The position numbers were made by a program, and so were the translations under genes. From NCBI GenBank assembly GCA_021292105.1, contig CM037870.1:43108576-43172575 (forward strand): DNA of 64,000 nt. Reading direction: 5' to 3'. Position 1 is the first letter of the stretch; every line of letters starts with the position of its first letter. The DNA comes from Anadara kagoshimensis. Lineage: Eukaryota > Mollusca > Bivalvia > Arcoida > Arcidae. The notes under the pieces are model-generated. The model ran no database searches and was not told where the DNA came from. It saw only the letters and a program-made list of their open reading frames with translations. Of the stretch, positions 1 through 46,087 are shown in pieces.

Positions 1-774
1 ACCATGTCGGGATAACGCAAAAATTAATTGAAAGGAATCCATATTCTGACAAGGGAAAATAATTTATTTAAAGAAAACTGGCACGAGTCGAGGTATCAGC
101 CGTACCAAATATGTGTTATGTCCAATATGAGGAATAAAGACCACTAAGTTCGCACGAAGTAGAACATTATTTTAAAATGTGTGTCACACTGACGCACTAC
201 ATGTTCTTACGTAAACACACACAAAAAAGAGAGAAAAAACCTAGTAAACCTCAAGTCCCGGCAAACATGAGGTTAACATATGATCAGGCAATATAATACA
301 ACAAAAACATCAAGTTGTAAGATATGTATCACCATCAAGGTGATTGTATCAGTGTATGCGTTTGTATAGTATTAAAGCTTGATGCGATAATTTTGCAAGC
401 ACCTCATGGTTGCGTGTGCTTTAACCATAATTTTCTTTCTGAACCACTGGTGCAAACGATTTGTGTCGAAACTGCACCTTTGTAGCATTAACATCGACAA
501 ACTTTGTCCAAAGCTATGTAGTATGACATCCAGGAAAGACTAATTTAAAGCTGTATGTCAGACGTTTTCTATTGTCATTTTTCCTTTTCTATGCAGCAAT
601 ATAATATAACTGCTTCTCCTGCTTATTGTGTATTTGTTTCTCAATTAATAGCTATGGTAGAGCTTGTTCCCAATACGGGAACGTTATAAAACCAAGCAAC
701 CTGCTTATAAATATATTGTTGACCTGGGGATTGATTATCAAGGCCCTAAAATTATGGTCATCATCACAATGCTG

Positions 775-1965
775 TTTACCTTTTCCAGCCACCAAGCCTC
801 ACTTTTCTGGTGGAAGTTCAGGTGTTTAACTTAATTCGCCAGTTTTCAAAGATTTTACTTTGCTGCGAGCGTTTTATTTTGACATGGATTGGAATGTTTG
901 GTTTTTATTTAATCCATATAGATTTTATTCTCAACATGAGAATTATGTGGAGAATGAGAAATATTTAGCACAGCACAGGTACTGGTGGAGACACCAAAAC
1001 CAGTGTTTTCATATTTATACCTTCCTTTTTTCTGTTAAATGCTTGTTGGTATTACCATGACAACATGTATTCGAAAGATATACTTGTGTTAATGCTGTTT
1101 GAAATTGGCATTTGTTCTGAAATCAATATCACAGTACATCATAATGTTTTTAAACCACTGATTAATATATTCTAGATTTTGGGTTGCCATAAGAAATAAT
1201 GACGAAACGGTTTCTTTTGATGTGATTGAAGTACAGTCAACCTGTCTATAAACACCACTCAAGGGCACCAGTAAAAGTGACCTTTAAATAAAAGTTCAAA
1301 TAATATGAATAAAGAACAAGTGGATACAATTCTACTGGCCTTTATAGGCAGGCGGCCCTTATTATAAAGGTGACCTTTAAGGCAGGTTGGACTGTACTTG
1401 TATTGTTCCTTACCATCCCACTTGTACAATCAGACATATCTAGTCTATCTTTAACCAAATCCTTTTGATATTGAATACCAGTGAAGATGCTTTGAAAACA
1501 AGCGGCTGTATTCCTTAACATTCGCCTCTACTTTGTGAAGACAGGCTATTACAAGTGTTGCTTATAACAGGATGCAATTACTAAATCAAAATCAATTGGG
1601 TCCAAAATGAACCTGTCCCAAAACCAACCTAGTTTAAAGAATAATAGCAAAAAGCATAACTACATTCATTCTTAATTATTCCAATGACTTTCAAAAATAT
1701 CCAAGAAATGTTCTAGACAAAGCTGGAAAGTTAAAAAATATTAATAAGCAACAAAGCAAAACCAATTGATACCCCAATTCATTTGGAGGGAGCTTAATTA
1801 AATTATTGTAACCATTTTTGCAATGGCAAAATAAAAACCAATCCATGTCCGAATCAAAATCCAAAGGCAAAGTAAAAACTATGAAAACTTGTAAAGAAAG
1901 TTTAACAGGTGAACATCCAACAAGTAAGTGAGGCTGGGTGCTCCGGAAGGGTAAGCACATCTTAC
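775..1965. repeat. Inverted copies of a dispersed repeat
   Basis: The stretch 775-905 (CAAGCCTCACTT, AAGTTCAGGTGTTTAACTT, GACATGGATTGG) reappears on the opposite strand at about 1845-1965 (CCCAGCCTCACTT, ATGTTCACCTGTTAAACTT, GACATGGATTGG). Divergence is visible, so this is an old repeat family in opposite orientations rather than a recent hairpin. Confidence 0.6.
1232..1396. mobile_element. MITE family A copy 1
   Basis: Starts TACAGTCAACCTGTCTATAA and ends with the inverse, GCAGGTTGGACTGTA. The interior contains paired TATAAAGG/CCTTTATA blocks. Similar elements occur at 9540, 15895, 31432 and 54743. Confidence 0.65.
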
Positions 1966-3639
1966 TTAGGTAGATAAACTCCTCAAATGTGTTATAACAT
2001 CGAGAATGAAAAGAAAATGGAACTATGGGTATCAAAGACAATTTTCTATACAGAGACATCATACTCATCAACAATATTGTGATGGCAGCAATAAAACTTT
2101 TTGAAGGCTTTGATTAGCTAAGGCTTGCAATACCCATGCAAAACGATAGAAAGAAAAAGAAAAGAAAAGACAATAAGAGGATAAAACAAAAATTTTATTA
2201 CACACTCTAGCAACTGGTAGCAACATATATAATGTGTGTGAGCTGTCTCCTAATTACACTAAAATAAATAATAATAAATAGCACACGTAAAAATATCACA
2301 ATCTGGATCACAAAAATGTTTTATAATATGTACAATCTTGATTTCATCAAAATACATCTTCTGACCCTTAAGGAAACACCTGAAGCCATGGCAACACAAA
2401 CAAATGCATTCTCATTGAAGTCTCCATGCTTTCCTTTTTCATTACACAAAACAAATGACAGTGATATTAAACATCCACAAATTGCACTTTTTCCCTGCCA
2501 AGATTCTCTCAGAATTCTAGTTACTATGGTTACGGGGAAAACAATGGTTATAATACATAAATTATCATTTTACTATAAATAGCTGTCTTAACACTCATAA
2601 TATATCATAACCTACAGTTAAGTAGTACAGTTACAGTATAAATAAAATGTATGCCTCTTTTACAATCAATAAAAAAGACATCTTTGTTTTAGTTTTAAAG
2701 TGTTAAGAGTTGTTTTTGACTCAAATTTTATTGATATTCAGGTAAGTTCAAACACTGATGATGATTAATGCAAAATACATTAACAATTACTTTTTTCCAA
2801 CATTTGAAATTGGTAAAGAAACAAACAAAAGTTTGGTTGATTTCAAAACTTGTGTATAATTGGTGAACTGTCCAATATTTTGGGTAACCATGGATGAAAT
2901 GCACAGTAAAATTCCGAGGTACCACAAATAAGGATAAATTTGATGAAACCTCACTGATATCATCTTAATTTTAAATTAGTACTAGGATGCTTTTGCATAA
3001 TATTTTCAGTTATTACAAAAAGAGTTCTGTCTCAAAATTCCCCCCTTGAAACTGGAAATAATGTCAAAAATATTTGATGTATCATATTTAAATTTTACAT
3101 TGTCATGGTTACAAGATTTTGAATGGTTTTAAGGGCACCAGATTAAACAAATGGATGATTTCAATTTTTTTCTTTTACCTTGCCTGTACTAATTTCAAAA
3201 TTTTTCTTGGTGGATTTTTTTGTTTTTTTTTATTTTAAATTTTGGTATGCAGGAAGGATTCATAAATGAATGCAGTGAGATTTCCTCATCATTTATCACA
3301 GTTTATTATTTGCTTTTGAAATTCAAAGAAAAAAGACACACAAAAAAAAACATGATAATTTATCTCACTCTATTTACAATTATATATTATCATAAATAAA
3401 TGAATAAATAAATACAATAAATAAATGACTTAATTATGCAAATAAATAATTAAAATCTATTTTATATACTCTTGGATTGGGTTTATAACACACAAATCCT
3501 GCTACTACAATGAATATAAAAGTATCACAATAGTTGATATTATTTGGCACGTTTTTACAATTATCCGAGGCTGTCTGGTAAACACACTACATCAGTGTGT
3601 CACCTAGTGAAATACAGAACAGTCTGGTTGGTCAGCACA

Positions 3640-3890
3640 AACTTTACTGAGTATGGCTGTTTGGCACTCAAACTTAACTGAGAATGACTGACCAGTGCAC
3701 AACTTTGCTGGGTATGGCTAACTAGCACACAAACTTATCTAAGAATGACTGACCAGCACACAACTTTACTGAGTATGACTGACAATCACATAAAGTTACC
3801 CATGTATGACTGACCATGACACAAAATTGACTGAGAATGACTGACTAGCACAGCACACAGACTTAACTGAGTATGACTGACCAGAATATA
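3640..3890. repeat. Imperfect ~37-bp tandem repeats
   Basis: Repeated units of the type GAGTATGACTGACCAGCACA followed by CAAACTTAACT. About seven diverged copies lie in the 3' flank of the gene. Confidence 0.6.
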
Positions 3891-3897
3891 CCAATTA

Positions 3898-3903
3898 TTT
3901 ATT
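3898..3903 (-). promoter_or_regulatory. Candidate AATAAA polyadenylation signal
   Basis: TTTATT on the plus strand (AATAAA on the gene strand), about 1.07 kb downstream of the stop codon. Other AATAAA copies occur further down in AT-rich sequence (around 3300 and 2190), so the true site is not decided. Confidence 0.25.
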
Positions 3904-4967
3904 ATTTTTGCCAGTATTATGCTCTAAATGAAATGGCAAAAATTGAAGCTTCATGCCATTATACACACTTGGGTGTCCTACTGGCCAATTTAACTGTTTT
4001 GGCCAGTACACACTTAGTTAGACATCAAATGTTTTAAACCATAAGAATACTCACAATGATGGTTGTTTTTACAATTATACATAATGGTTGACCAGTTGAC
4101 ACTACAATATGCAATGAATGGTTACCATAGGCACATTGACATGTGAAGGTGAACTATGGTAATATCTGACCATCCATACACAATGGAAGACCAGTACAAA
4201 CATTTTGAAAAACCAGCTGATGTGGTGTTAGCCAGCATGAGTTGTTTGATTTTTGATGGTCGATTGATGGGTCAACAACATTCAGACTGTGTTAGGTAAT
4301 GTTTACCTCTGTAAACTAAGATAGTACATTCTTTCTTCAAGGTTGACAATGACCTTGAATTGGACTTCATAATGTTGGGCTATAATCACTTTTTGGTGTC
4401 CAAGAAAATTATGGCTATTCCAGAATTGTAGGTTAAACAACCCTAAATTATAATAGGATAAAAAATACCAAAAAAACTGACATGGTGTAAAACATCACAT
4501 ATTTCATGATGCTTGGTTAAAATAAAATCCATGGTAAATATTTAGTTTTGTTCTAAATATGCACTTATATTGACTACGCTATTTACGGTTTCTTTTTATG
4601 CTTACAATATACATATCCAGATTCGTTATTGATCATTCAATCTCATACATGCGCATTGTACACAAGTGTGTGCGTATTTTTCAATCTATAAAACTTTTAA
4701 ATGTTGTATCTATAATGATAAAACATTCCTCCAAAATCACAGCATACAACTTTTGGATGGGCCAGTTTTACCTGTAATCAGCTATATTTACATTAATTGG
4801 TAACCAAATCTCTCTTCCGCACATGTCAATTTGGTGCAAGCACCTGCTCATCTGGTTATCCTGAGGAACCAAGCCCAAGAGATATTACCAAACATATCTA
4901 AAGTGATGTGTGAAAATCTGTTCATCAAATATTACATCTTAAAATTATTTAGCCTCTTAATATTATA

Positions 4968-38331
<33,364 letters not shown>

Positions 38332-40318
38332 CTGCAAAACAGAAAACAATAATTGTGAGTATTAAGGCTAGTCAATATTCTAATTATTTAAAAAAGTTTA
38401 GTTCTGTGAGTAATAAAAAGTTCTTTGAAACTATATTAAGATCAGTACTTAGAGGATTTGTACAGATTTAGTAGATTTTCAGGTAACAAATGAACAGCTG
38501 ATCTTGTCTAAATCAAACAGATTCTTGATGACTGAAGATGAAGATTTTGTTTTGGACAAGACTGGTGTGTTGTTTACACAGATTGATAATTCAATAATAT
38601 TGACCTAATAAAGTGAATAAGTTTTGACTATGAGGTTTGTTTTGGTTTACTGAAGTGTTTAATTTTCACAAAGTCACGTGTAAGCTTCAAACTGATTTAT
38701 TTAATTTCCTGAACAGTGAAATACACTTTGAAAATATTTCACTAAAAAAAACATAAACTGAACACTTATCCAATAATTTTTAAAACTTAAATGTATGCTG
38801 TAGAATATTGAAGGTGTTAAAATTTAAATAAATGTTATATTTCAAGAGTTTTGTAAATGAACATCAGTATATTTATATATAATACTATTGCATGATATCA
38901 AATATATTAACATAATTAATAATATCATAAATCAAAGATTTAAATAAATATTCAAAACAAAACTGTATTTTTTAACCAATTAAATGAAAATGTATACACA
39001 TTCAACATAATGAATAATATGCTCAATTAAACATGCTATTCCTTCCATGCAGTAAAACAAAATCTATGGATTTCCATTATGGAACAAGGGAGATAATCTC
39101 CTGTGCCAATTGATATAATCCTTTATGCAAACAGCATCATATGTACATGTATATGCCAGATGTGATAAACAGCTGAAATAAAACCAACAGTAAATGCTAA
39201 ATCTGTTATATGGACAAATACTTAAAAGTATCATGCATGGTGCTTTGATGAAACAAGGGCGATAATTTTCAATGTCTCAGCAAAGTGGATAATAATGTAA
39301 TGAGTTCATTAGTATTCAGATTTGTGATGTGCATTGTGAAATTGTTAAAAACACAAATGAATTAACTGCTGATGTTAAAAATATCTGACAAATGACAAAA
39401 AAAAAAAAGATAATCATTGTGAAACAATGGAGATAATTTTTAATTGTCTGACCAAAGTTGAAAATAATAGTATTCAATTTTGTGATATCCACAATTGTTA
39501 TATGGTTAAAGAAATTACATAACTAATGGTGTTGTAAACATCCGAAAAATTACAAAAATATGAATTAGTATTAGGAAATGAGGGAGATAATTTGAGAATA
39601 TTGTAAGCCAAGAGGATACAGCCAGATAAGTTCATTCATACTTTGTCCAATAAACAGCTTATATATAAACTTATAGTTGAAGAAAACATCTGGCAGATGG
39701 ACAAACAAAGTGTAGGCAAACAAAACTGACCTGTCTGCTTGACCTTTAACTTAAATATTTCTTAGAGACCAGCACATTTACGTATTGGCAACACAGGTGT
39801 TTATTGCAGAACATACACTATTTATGTATTAACTGCAAAGCTTAATACTAACCATTTATTGAGAGGGTCCTGCTATATGGATATTCTAAATGAAAGGTCA
39901 AGCAGACAGGTCAATGTTATTTGCCTATATATTAGGGATAGAATGGTAACCACATGGAATATCCTGTCCGGCCAATCAGTTATTAGTGGTTAAATATAGA
40001 TAAGAGGCATTCCCCTCACGTCTTAATGAGGTGACGGATCATAAAACTAATTAACTTATAACATAAAATACAGTTTGAAAGGCATAATTAGTAGAAACAT
40101 GTAAAAAGGCCTTCACAAAGAATCACCTAGTATAATATAGCTATATACATATACATGTGTGACTAATTACATACATAAATTAATAACCTTTATCTAATAA
40201 CTGTAACAGGTTCTTCATAAACAATGGTATACCTGGTTTTAATTATGTACCTGTGGCGCAAGGCTATATGTAAATTAGAAACTCTTATATCAAAGATGAC
40301 CTTTACAGTTATAATTAA
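38332..40318. other. Sequence upstream of the first supported exon
   Basis: AT-rich with recurring GGGAGATAATTTT-type short motifs. I find no Ig or FN3 exon. It is either intron or the 5' flank of a short isoform. Confidence 0.4.
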
Positions 40319-41562
40319 CTAGATTCCGAAATGTATTTCAAAAATTTATTCCAAATGTGCATATGTAACCAAATGCATTATCCGTCTCAGAATACATATC
40401 TCACGATAAAACAGATATATTTCTTTCATGTTCATTTACCAGGCGCACTATTTCCATGCATACCGTAAATCGGGAAATTTTGGCTGTAGTTTAATTTTGG
40501 TTTTTTTGGCACCCAACTTAAAAGTGCCAAAATTAAACACGCCAAAAAAATACATATTCTAAAAAAAGAAATGCCAATATTTACCTGAAAATCAATGTTC
40601 CGTAATAGAGCACTTTTATCTTAACTTGCCGGAAAACGGTCATATTTGCCGGACTTGTCCGATAAAAATTTATTTTGACCGACGTGAAAAATCACCAGTC
40701 GGATATTTTTTGTTTTCGGACATTTTCAATTTTACAACTGGAATATAAACGGACAAATCAGTTTTCGGTCCGACAAAAGTAAACTAGCGCTAGTCTGTCT
40801 GCCGGTCTTTTATAAAACCCTACCCAACTTCACTAAGTATATCCTACGATATTGTCCTTACCGCGTGTTTACCTGTCATCTAATCAGGTGATTGTTTATT
40901 AATCAGTAAATACCTATGGACTTGAGTAGTCCCGTGTCTATTTCTTTTGTTTCCCATTCAGAATCATCATAACTTTCTTTAAACGTGTGTTTGTTTAATT
41001 GTAAAATGTGTTGATTACAGAAGCCATAACGAGTGTCGGTCAAGGGTGAGGTTTGTTATTACAGAGGTTCCACGCGGGGTGTTAACTACTACGTGCTTCG
41101 TTATTGTTTCATTATTAATGAACTGTCCCCTTATACAGTACTTTTGTCTTTAACTTGCATATATAGTATATATATTGGTATTTCAATTTGTATTATCGTT
41201 ATTATCGTTATTTTATGAAACCCGGAAGGCTTAATAGTGCATTCCACTTCATTTTCTAATTTATAAATTACAACACTTCCGGTTTTCAATCAGCATAATC
41301 CGTTCGTTCTGCGACTGTTTGAGAACATCCTATTCAGTGAAGTTCCAAAAATAAAACGCCTTATTCAGTGAAGTGCCAAATTTAAACACACCAAAATTAA
41401 ACATCCACATTTTGGGAGAAAACCGCCAAATTATCCTGACGCCAAAATTTCCCGATTTACGGTACTCATATCTTACAATTTCGTAGCAAAGAAGCCTGAT
41501 CTTGGCAGAACCAAAGCGATAGCAAAGTACGCTTTCAACTGTCGTGAAACGCCGTACAAAAA
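40319..41562. repeat. Host repeat interrupted by the TIR element
   Basis: 40319-40460 plus 41465-41562 match 51639-51893 over about 240 bp with few differences, e.g. shared CATATGTAACCAAATGCATT and TTTACCAGGCGCACTATTTC. Confidence 0.85.
40461..41464. mobile_element. ~1-kb non-autonomous TIR transposon, TA target site
   Basis: A perfect 24-bp inverted repeat lies at the two ends (40461-40484, starting TACCGTAAATCGGGAAATTT, and 41441-41464), with further subterminal similarity (GCCAAAATTAAACA-type blocks). It interrupts a host repeat (40319-41562) whose uninterrupted copy is at 51639-51893. The empty site there reads TG-TA-CT at 51781-51782, showing TA duplication. No transposase frame is present. 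TA targets and this size suit a Tc1/mariner-type MITE (inference). Confidence 0.88.
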
Positions 41563-41602
41563 TAGAAAACTTTTGACCATTGATAACAGATGTATGTAAA
41601 TT

Positions 41603-42118
41603 CAGAAACCTTGTTACAATGCCATTTGATAAATTTGCTATCTTGCTTATTTATGTGGCAGACAGGACTCGCTAAGTGACCAGGTAGCTCAGAAGGTAGA
41701 GCCTTCTGCTAGTAATGGAAAGAACCCTGCTTTGAGTCCTGGTTGCCACTGCATTTTTCCCTTTCCTGTTACATTTGGGAGCTCATCCTACACTGGGAAG
41801 TGGCCGACCAACAAGTTGGTCCCAGGGTGGAACCCTGTAGTTTTGATTCAAGGGAGGAATTTAGGGGGCCGACTCGATTGGTGGCTGGGTAGCTTGGTGG
41901 ATAGAGTGTCCTGCTAGTATTGAGAGGTCTCAGGTGGGAGTCCCAATTGCCGCTGAATTTTTACCCTTTTCTGTTACATCCCCAAAGTATTTGAAGTCCC
42001 AAATGCTACTATATTTTTCTTTATATTATACGCCACTCTTGATTTACTGCTAAACCTCTTTATAACACCAAAATTTGATTTAATGAATGGTGGTGATAAA
42101 TCAAAGTTTTTACTGTAT
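41603..42118. mobile_element. MITE family B copy 4, split by a SINE insertion
   Basis: The left part, 41603-41650 (CAGAAACCTTGTTACAATGC), and right part, 41986-42118 (TTTGAAGTCCCAAATGC to AAGTTTTTACTGTA), belong to one family B copy. About 335 bp of tRNA-headed sequence lies between them. Confidence 0.7.
41655..41985 (+). mobile_element. Dimeric tRNA-derived SINE
   Basis: Two tRNA-like heads in the same orientation: CCAGGTAGCTCAGAAGGTAG with TTTGAGTCCTGG, and GGGTAGCTTGGTGGATAGAG with GGTGGGAGTCCCAATT. Each is followed by a similar tail (CATTTTTCCCTTTCCTGTTA, and TTTTTACCCTTTTCTGTTA). Confidence 0.7.
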
Positions 42119-42699
42119 ATTAAATTGTCCTTTAAATCTTCAAGGATTATCGGAGAAACATCTAGCATTTAAAAACATTTGTCATCAACTTATGAGCATA
42201 ATATGTCTGTTATACAATGTTCAAATATTAACTTGCTAAGATAATAAAAAATGTATATTGTACACATCAACATCAAAACACAATACTGGCATTCAAAAAT
42301 GATAATTAAAATTTTACCAACTAATAATTTAAGGTTTTCAATGAAAGCAAAAAATCTAAGGAAAGAAAAAGATATTTAAATAAAGAATCACCTACATACA
42401 TTACAAGTTGATCAAGTTTTCCATTAAATACTAAAGAGTGGTTCAAAATTGTTTTTGATAAAACTGGCAAATCTAAATCCAAATCCAAATCCAAAGACAG
42501 AATATTGGACAGAGAAACAAAGTTACACAGAAAAACAGACATCTTTTTTAAGTCAGCATCAATTTTTCATAGATGAAAGCAATAATCAGATATTCAATTT
42601 TTTCATAAATGTGTAACAAATCAAGCTATGACTTAATGACCTGAGGTCTCTTAAGATTGTCTTCTGTCAGACATGGATATTCTTCAGTCTCCAAGATTG

Positions 42700-43065
42700 T
42701 CTTAGGTCAGTTGTAGTTGTTGTTGAATGTTACTTAACATCGCATCTGCAATTTTTTCGGCTATTTGCTATGAGAACTACTTTATTAATCTCTATGGACT
42801 AATCTGTAAATGAGTTCATGTGTGCATGTGAAGTGCAAGTGTGTTTTAAGGTCTGCTTTGTACCAGCATGCACTCAGGGTGACTTTAAGGTGCTAGCTCA
42901 CAGAGTCAGTATGCCACAGACAAGCGTACCACTCCTCCAGTCACATCATACTGACACCGGGTGAACCAGTAAAGGCCAATGGCACGACTGGAACTCACAG
43001 TGGTGAAAGAACCTGGATATGTAGACTTACGTCTTATCCATTAGGCCACTGCGGTCTTTAGTCTT
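42700..43065 (-). mobile_element. tRNA-derived SINE
   Basis: Minus strand head CAGTGGCCTAATGGATAAGA (A box) and GTGAGTTCCAGTCGTGCC (B box), then a body containing CACCCGGTGTCAGTATGATG. Confidence 0.65.
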
Positions 43066-44079
43066 AGGTCAGGCATAGATATCTTTTGATATTGTCTTTA
43101 TTAGGGCATGGACAGTCAGACGAAATTTAAACATAAGCTAGAATGATCGAACTTGAATGTCAGGTGGGCCAACTTTTTTAACTGTAGATGGTTAAGCATG
43201 CTTTGTGTTTTGATCTATTTTAACCAATGAAAGCTGCAATAATTCTTTAAAGTAAAACTAGGTTAAAAGGTACAAAAACAGCTTAATAGGTACAGATGAG
43301 GAATTCTCATACATCTGCAAGATGATGATATGAACTTTTAAAACACAAGCAAATGTCAAACATATGGGCTGCTAGACAGAAAATAAAGATACACTGCATA
43401 AACTCCTGGTAACCCTAGGTAACTTATGTTAAGGTGAAGGTGATCATATATTGGTATCAATATAATTAACAAATTTGAAGTTTTTCCTTAAAACATTTTT
43501 ATTTTATTTTTTTGTTTTGTTTTCAAAATCTATCCCATAATATTGTCATTTTCACAGACTAGCGGATTAAGAGTAGATTAGTATAATATAAATGTTATAT
43601 ATATTATCCAAACTGATAGTGATACCCAACATCTGGTCTTAATATATAACATATTATACATCATCACCATAGTAACTGACAAACTGAGAGAATTTTCTAC
43701 AGAAATACACAGTGTACATTCCAGTTTTAACACATGATGATAAAGAAAAAACAATAACAAAAAACATAGAAGAGCAAAATTGGTAAAAACAACACCACAG
43801 ACATGTGAGAATTCAAGGGCCAAAAAAGTTCAGGGTCTTCATTTGCTAATAAGGTTATAATAAGAGGGTGAGAAGTGTGTGAATGAAATATTGTTTTAAG
43901 TTCCATTCAAGCTTTATTGGCTTATATTGAGATGTTACCTGCTACAGGCAAAGTTGCAGAGTTGTATATCTTTGACCTTATGACAAAAGTTGTAAAAGTT
44001 CTGTTTTGTGTTAGGTTTAAATTATCATTACATGTATTAGTTTTACATACTATCTCATCTGAGGGAACCAAATCAAAAA

Positions 44080-44895
44080 TCAACTCGGAAAATTCTAAAG
44101 CAGCACTGGGATTTCAACACACATACCTTGGCTAACAATACCACTTTGCCATATCCTCTCACCCACAAATTATGAACTCAGAAAATTCTCAAGCATTACT
44201 GGGATTTGAACACCCTATTCCTTGACTGGGATACCATTGGCCATATCCACCCACCCACAAATGCCTACAGAAAATTCTCAAGCAGCACAGGAACTTGAAC
44301 ACACATTTTTAGGCTGACAATACAACTTAGCCATATCCACCAACCCACAAATTTTGACATCAGAAAATTCTCAAGCAGCACTGGGATTTAAACACACATT
44401 TTTTGGCTAACAATACCATTTGGTCATAAACACCCACTCACAAATTGTGACTTTAGAAAATCTCAAGCAGCACTGGGATTTGAACACTCATCCCTTGGCT
44501 GACAATACCACTTGGCCACGTCCACTCACCTACAAATTATAATGACTTCAGAAAATTCTAAAGTAGTACTGGAATTTAAACACACATCCATTGACTGACA
44601 TTACCACTTGACCATATCCTCTTGTTCACAAATTATAACCTCAGAAAATTATCAAGCATTACTGGCATTTGAACACACATCCCTTGGCTGACAATACCAC
44701 TTGCCATATTCACCAATCCACAAATTGTGACCTCAGAAACTAGGATTTGAACACATCCCTTAGCAGACAATGCCACTTGGCCATATCCACCCACCCACCT
44801 ACAATTAATGACTTCAGAAAATTTCAAGCAGCACTGAGATTTAAACACATATCCTTTGGCTGGCAATACCACTTGGTCATATCCACCCACAAATA
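44080..44895 (-). repeat. Tandem array of ~92-bp tRNA-like units
   Basis: About nine units with AGCAGCACTGGGATTTGAAC starting near 44099, 44192, 44282, 44374, 44466, 44562, 44655, 44738 (short) and 44827. On the minus strand each reads ATGGCCAAGTGGTATTGTCA (A-box-like), then about 20 bp, then TGTTCAAATCCCAGTGCTG (B-box-like). Confidence 0.8.
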
Positions 44896-45036
44896 TGACT
44901 GATTAATTACATATGATTCCTTAGGAAATATCAGCTGGAAATGATTACATTATGCTGATATACATGTAGAATATACATCTCAATAATAAAGATACATATA
45001 GACAGTTAGCCAGCAATTACAATCAGTAGTTCAGTT

Positions 45037-45382
45037 GGTTGAGTTGAGTAATGGTGTTTAACGTCCCAGTCAAAAATAATTCACTTATATCTAGACATTG
45101 CTAGCTATAGGCGAAGGTGTAGAAATTTTGCCTGTGCGTTGCACTGATGGCATTATACAACAGGGTTCTTTAATGTGTCAAGCCCATCATGGCACGGGAC
45201 CTTCTTTATTTTAAGCTCCCATCCCAAAGAACCGTGAATTTTTTATTTCTGATGCAGAGTGCTTGGTAAAAGAACAGTCACTACCCATTTTAAGTCTTGG
45301 GTCAGACCGGGTCAGGGTTTGAACCCATGACCCCCCCCCCACTTACAGAGTGAACACTCTGCCAACTGAGCTACCAAATTGG
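45037..45382 (-). mobile_element. tRNA-derived SINE, family E
   Basis: Minus strand head TTTGGTAGCTCAGTTGGCAG, then ATGGGTTCAAACCCTGACC (B box), the body GGTAGTGACTGTTCTTT, and a tail with CTAGATATAAGTGAATTATT. Related copies lie at 46088, 53050, 56230, 59440 and 62965. A C-run near 45333 is inside the head. Confidence 0.75.
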
Positions 45383-46087
45383 TAGTAGTTCAGTTGGTCT
45401 CGTTCGTTTTGAGTGTGAAGTTGGTGATCAATTCCTGGCCAGATCAGACCTAAGACTTTGAAATAGGTAAAGTCTGACTTTTTGCAGTGCATTTGTCACA
45501 GATTCAGAACAATGAGGCCATGACACAAGTTCCTTGCCATAGCAGGTGTGGCACAAAAAATAGCCTTTACAGCTCCATACAATATAAAGCACACTGTATA
45601 GGAACTTTACAGCTGGTGTTGTCTCGATATAAATGGAATAATATTAAAATGTGACAGTTTTTTTATGAATACGTTGATAATTTCTTAATAATATACAACA
45701 GTGAGTAGATAAACTATAAATACTAAAAAACTATACAAACTTTTAAAAGAATTATCACACATTAGTTATGGTATGGCACAAGTGCTTAATCCCAAACTGT
45801 ATCAGGGATGTTAATTTGACCTCACATGTGACTTTTTTTTCAACTTTTAACTTAGGTTTTACAGGTTGATTTTGACAGCATAATGTCATATGCACAGAAA
45901 AACTGTGTATGCAGTTCAAATGCATTTGTTTTCTAAATCAGTAAATCGCTTTTCTAAGTAATGTCATGATTTTCAATCCAGTATACTTTTGTTTGCAGGG
46001 TATAATAAACACCATAAAATAAATATTACATTTCTGATAAGGTGACAGTCCATATTGTAACCCCTCGAAATTCAATGTCAGCCAAGG

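Larger units (their letters stand above)
1..4967. other. 3' UTR and downstream flank
   Basis: No convincing coding sequence. It holds an inverted-repeat pair (775-905 and 1845-1965), a MITE at 1232-1396, AT-rich simple sequence around 3380-3440 and imperfect roughly 37-bp repeats at 3640-3890. The end of the transcript must lie here, on the minus strand. Confidence 0.6.

Noticed and set aside
1691..2074. 127-codon minus-strand frame
   Set aside because: It overlaps the inverted dispersed repeat, and the similar peptide on the plus strand at 626-829 is from the other repeat copy.
41670..41750. Possible tRNA gene
   Set aside because: A and B boxes are present, but the acceptor stem does not pair, and the same head and tail recur, so it is a SINE head. 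The same applies to 23330, 33220, 45350, 53060 and 62970.
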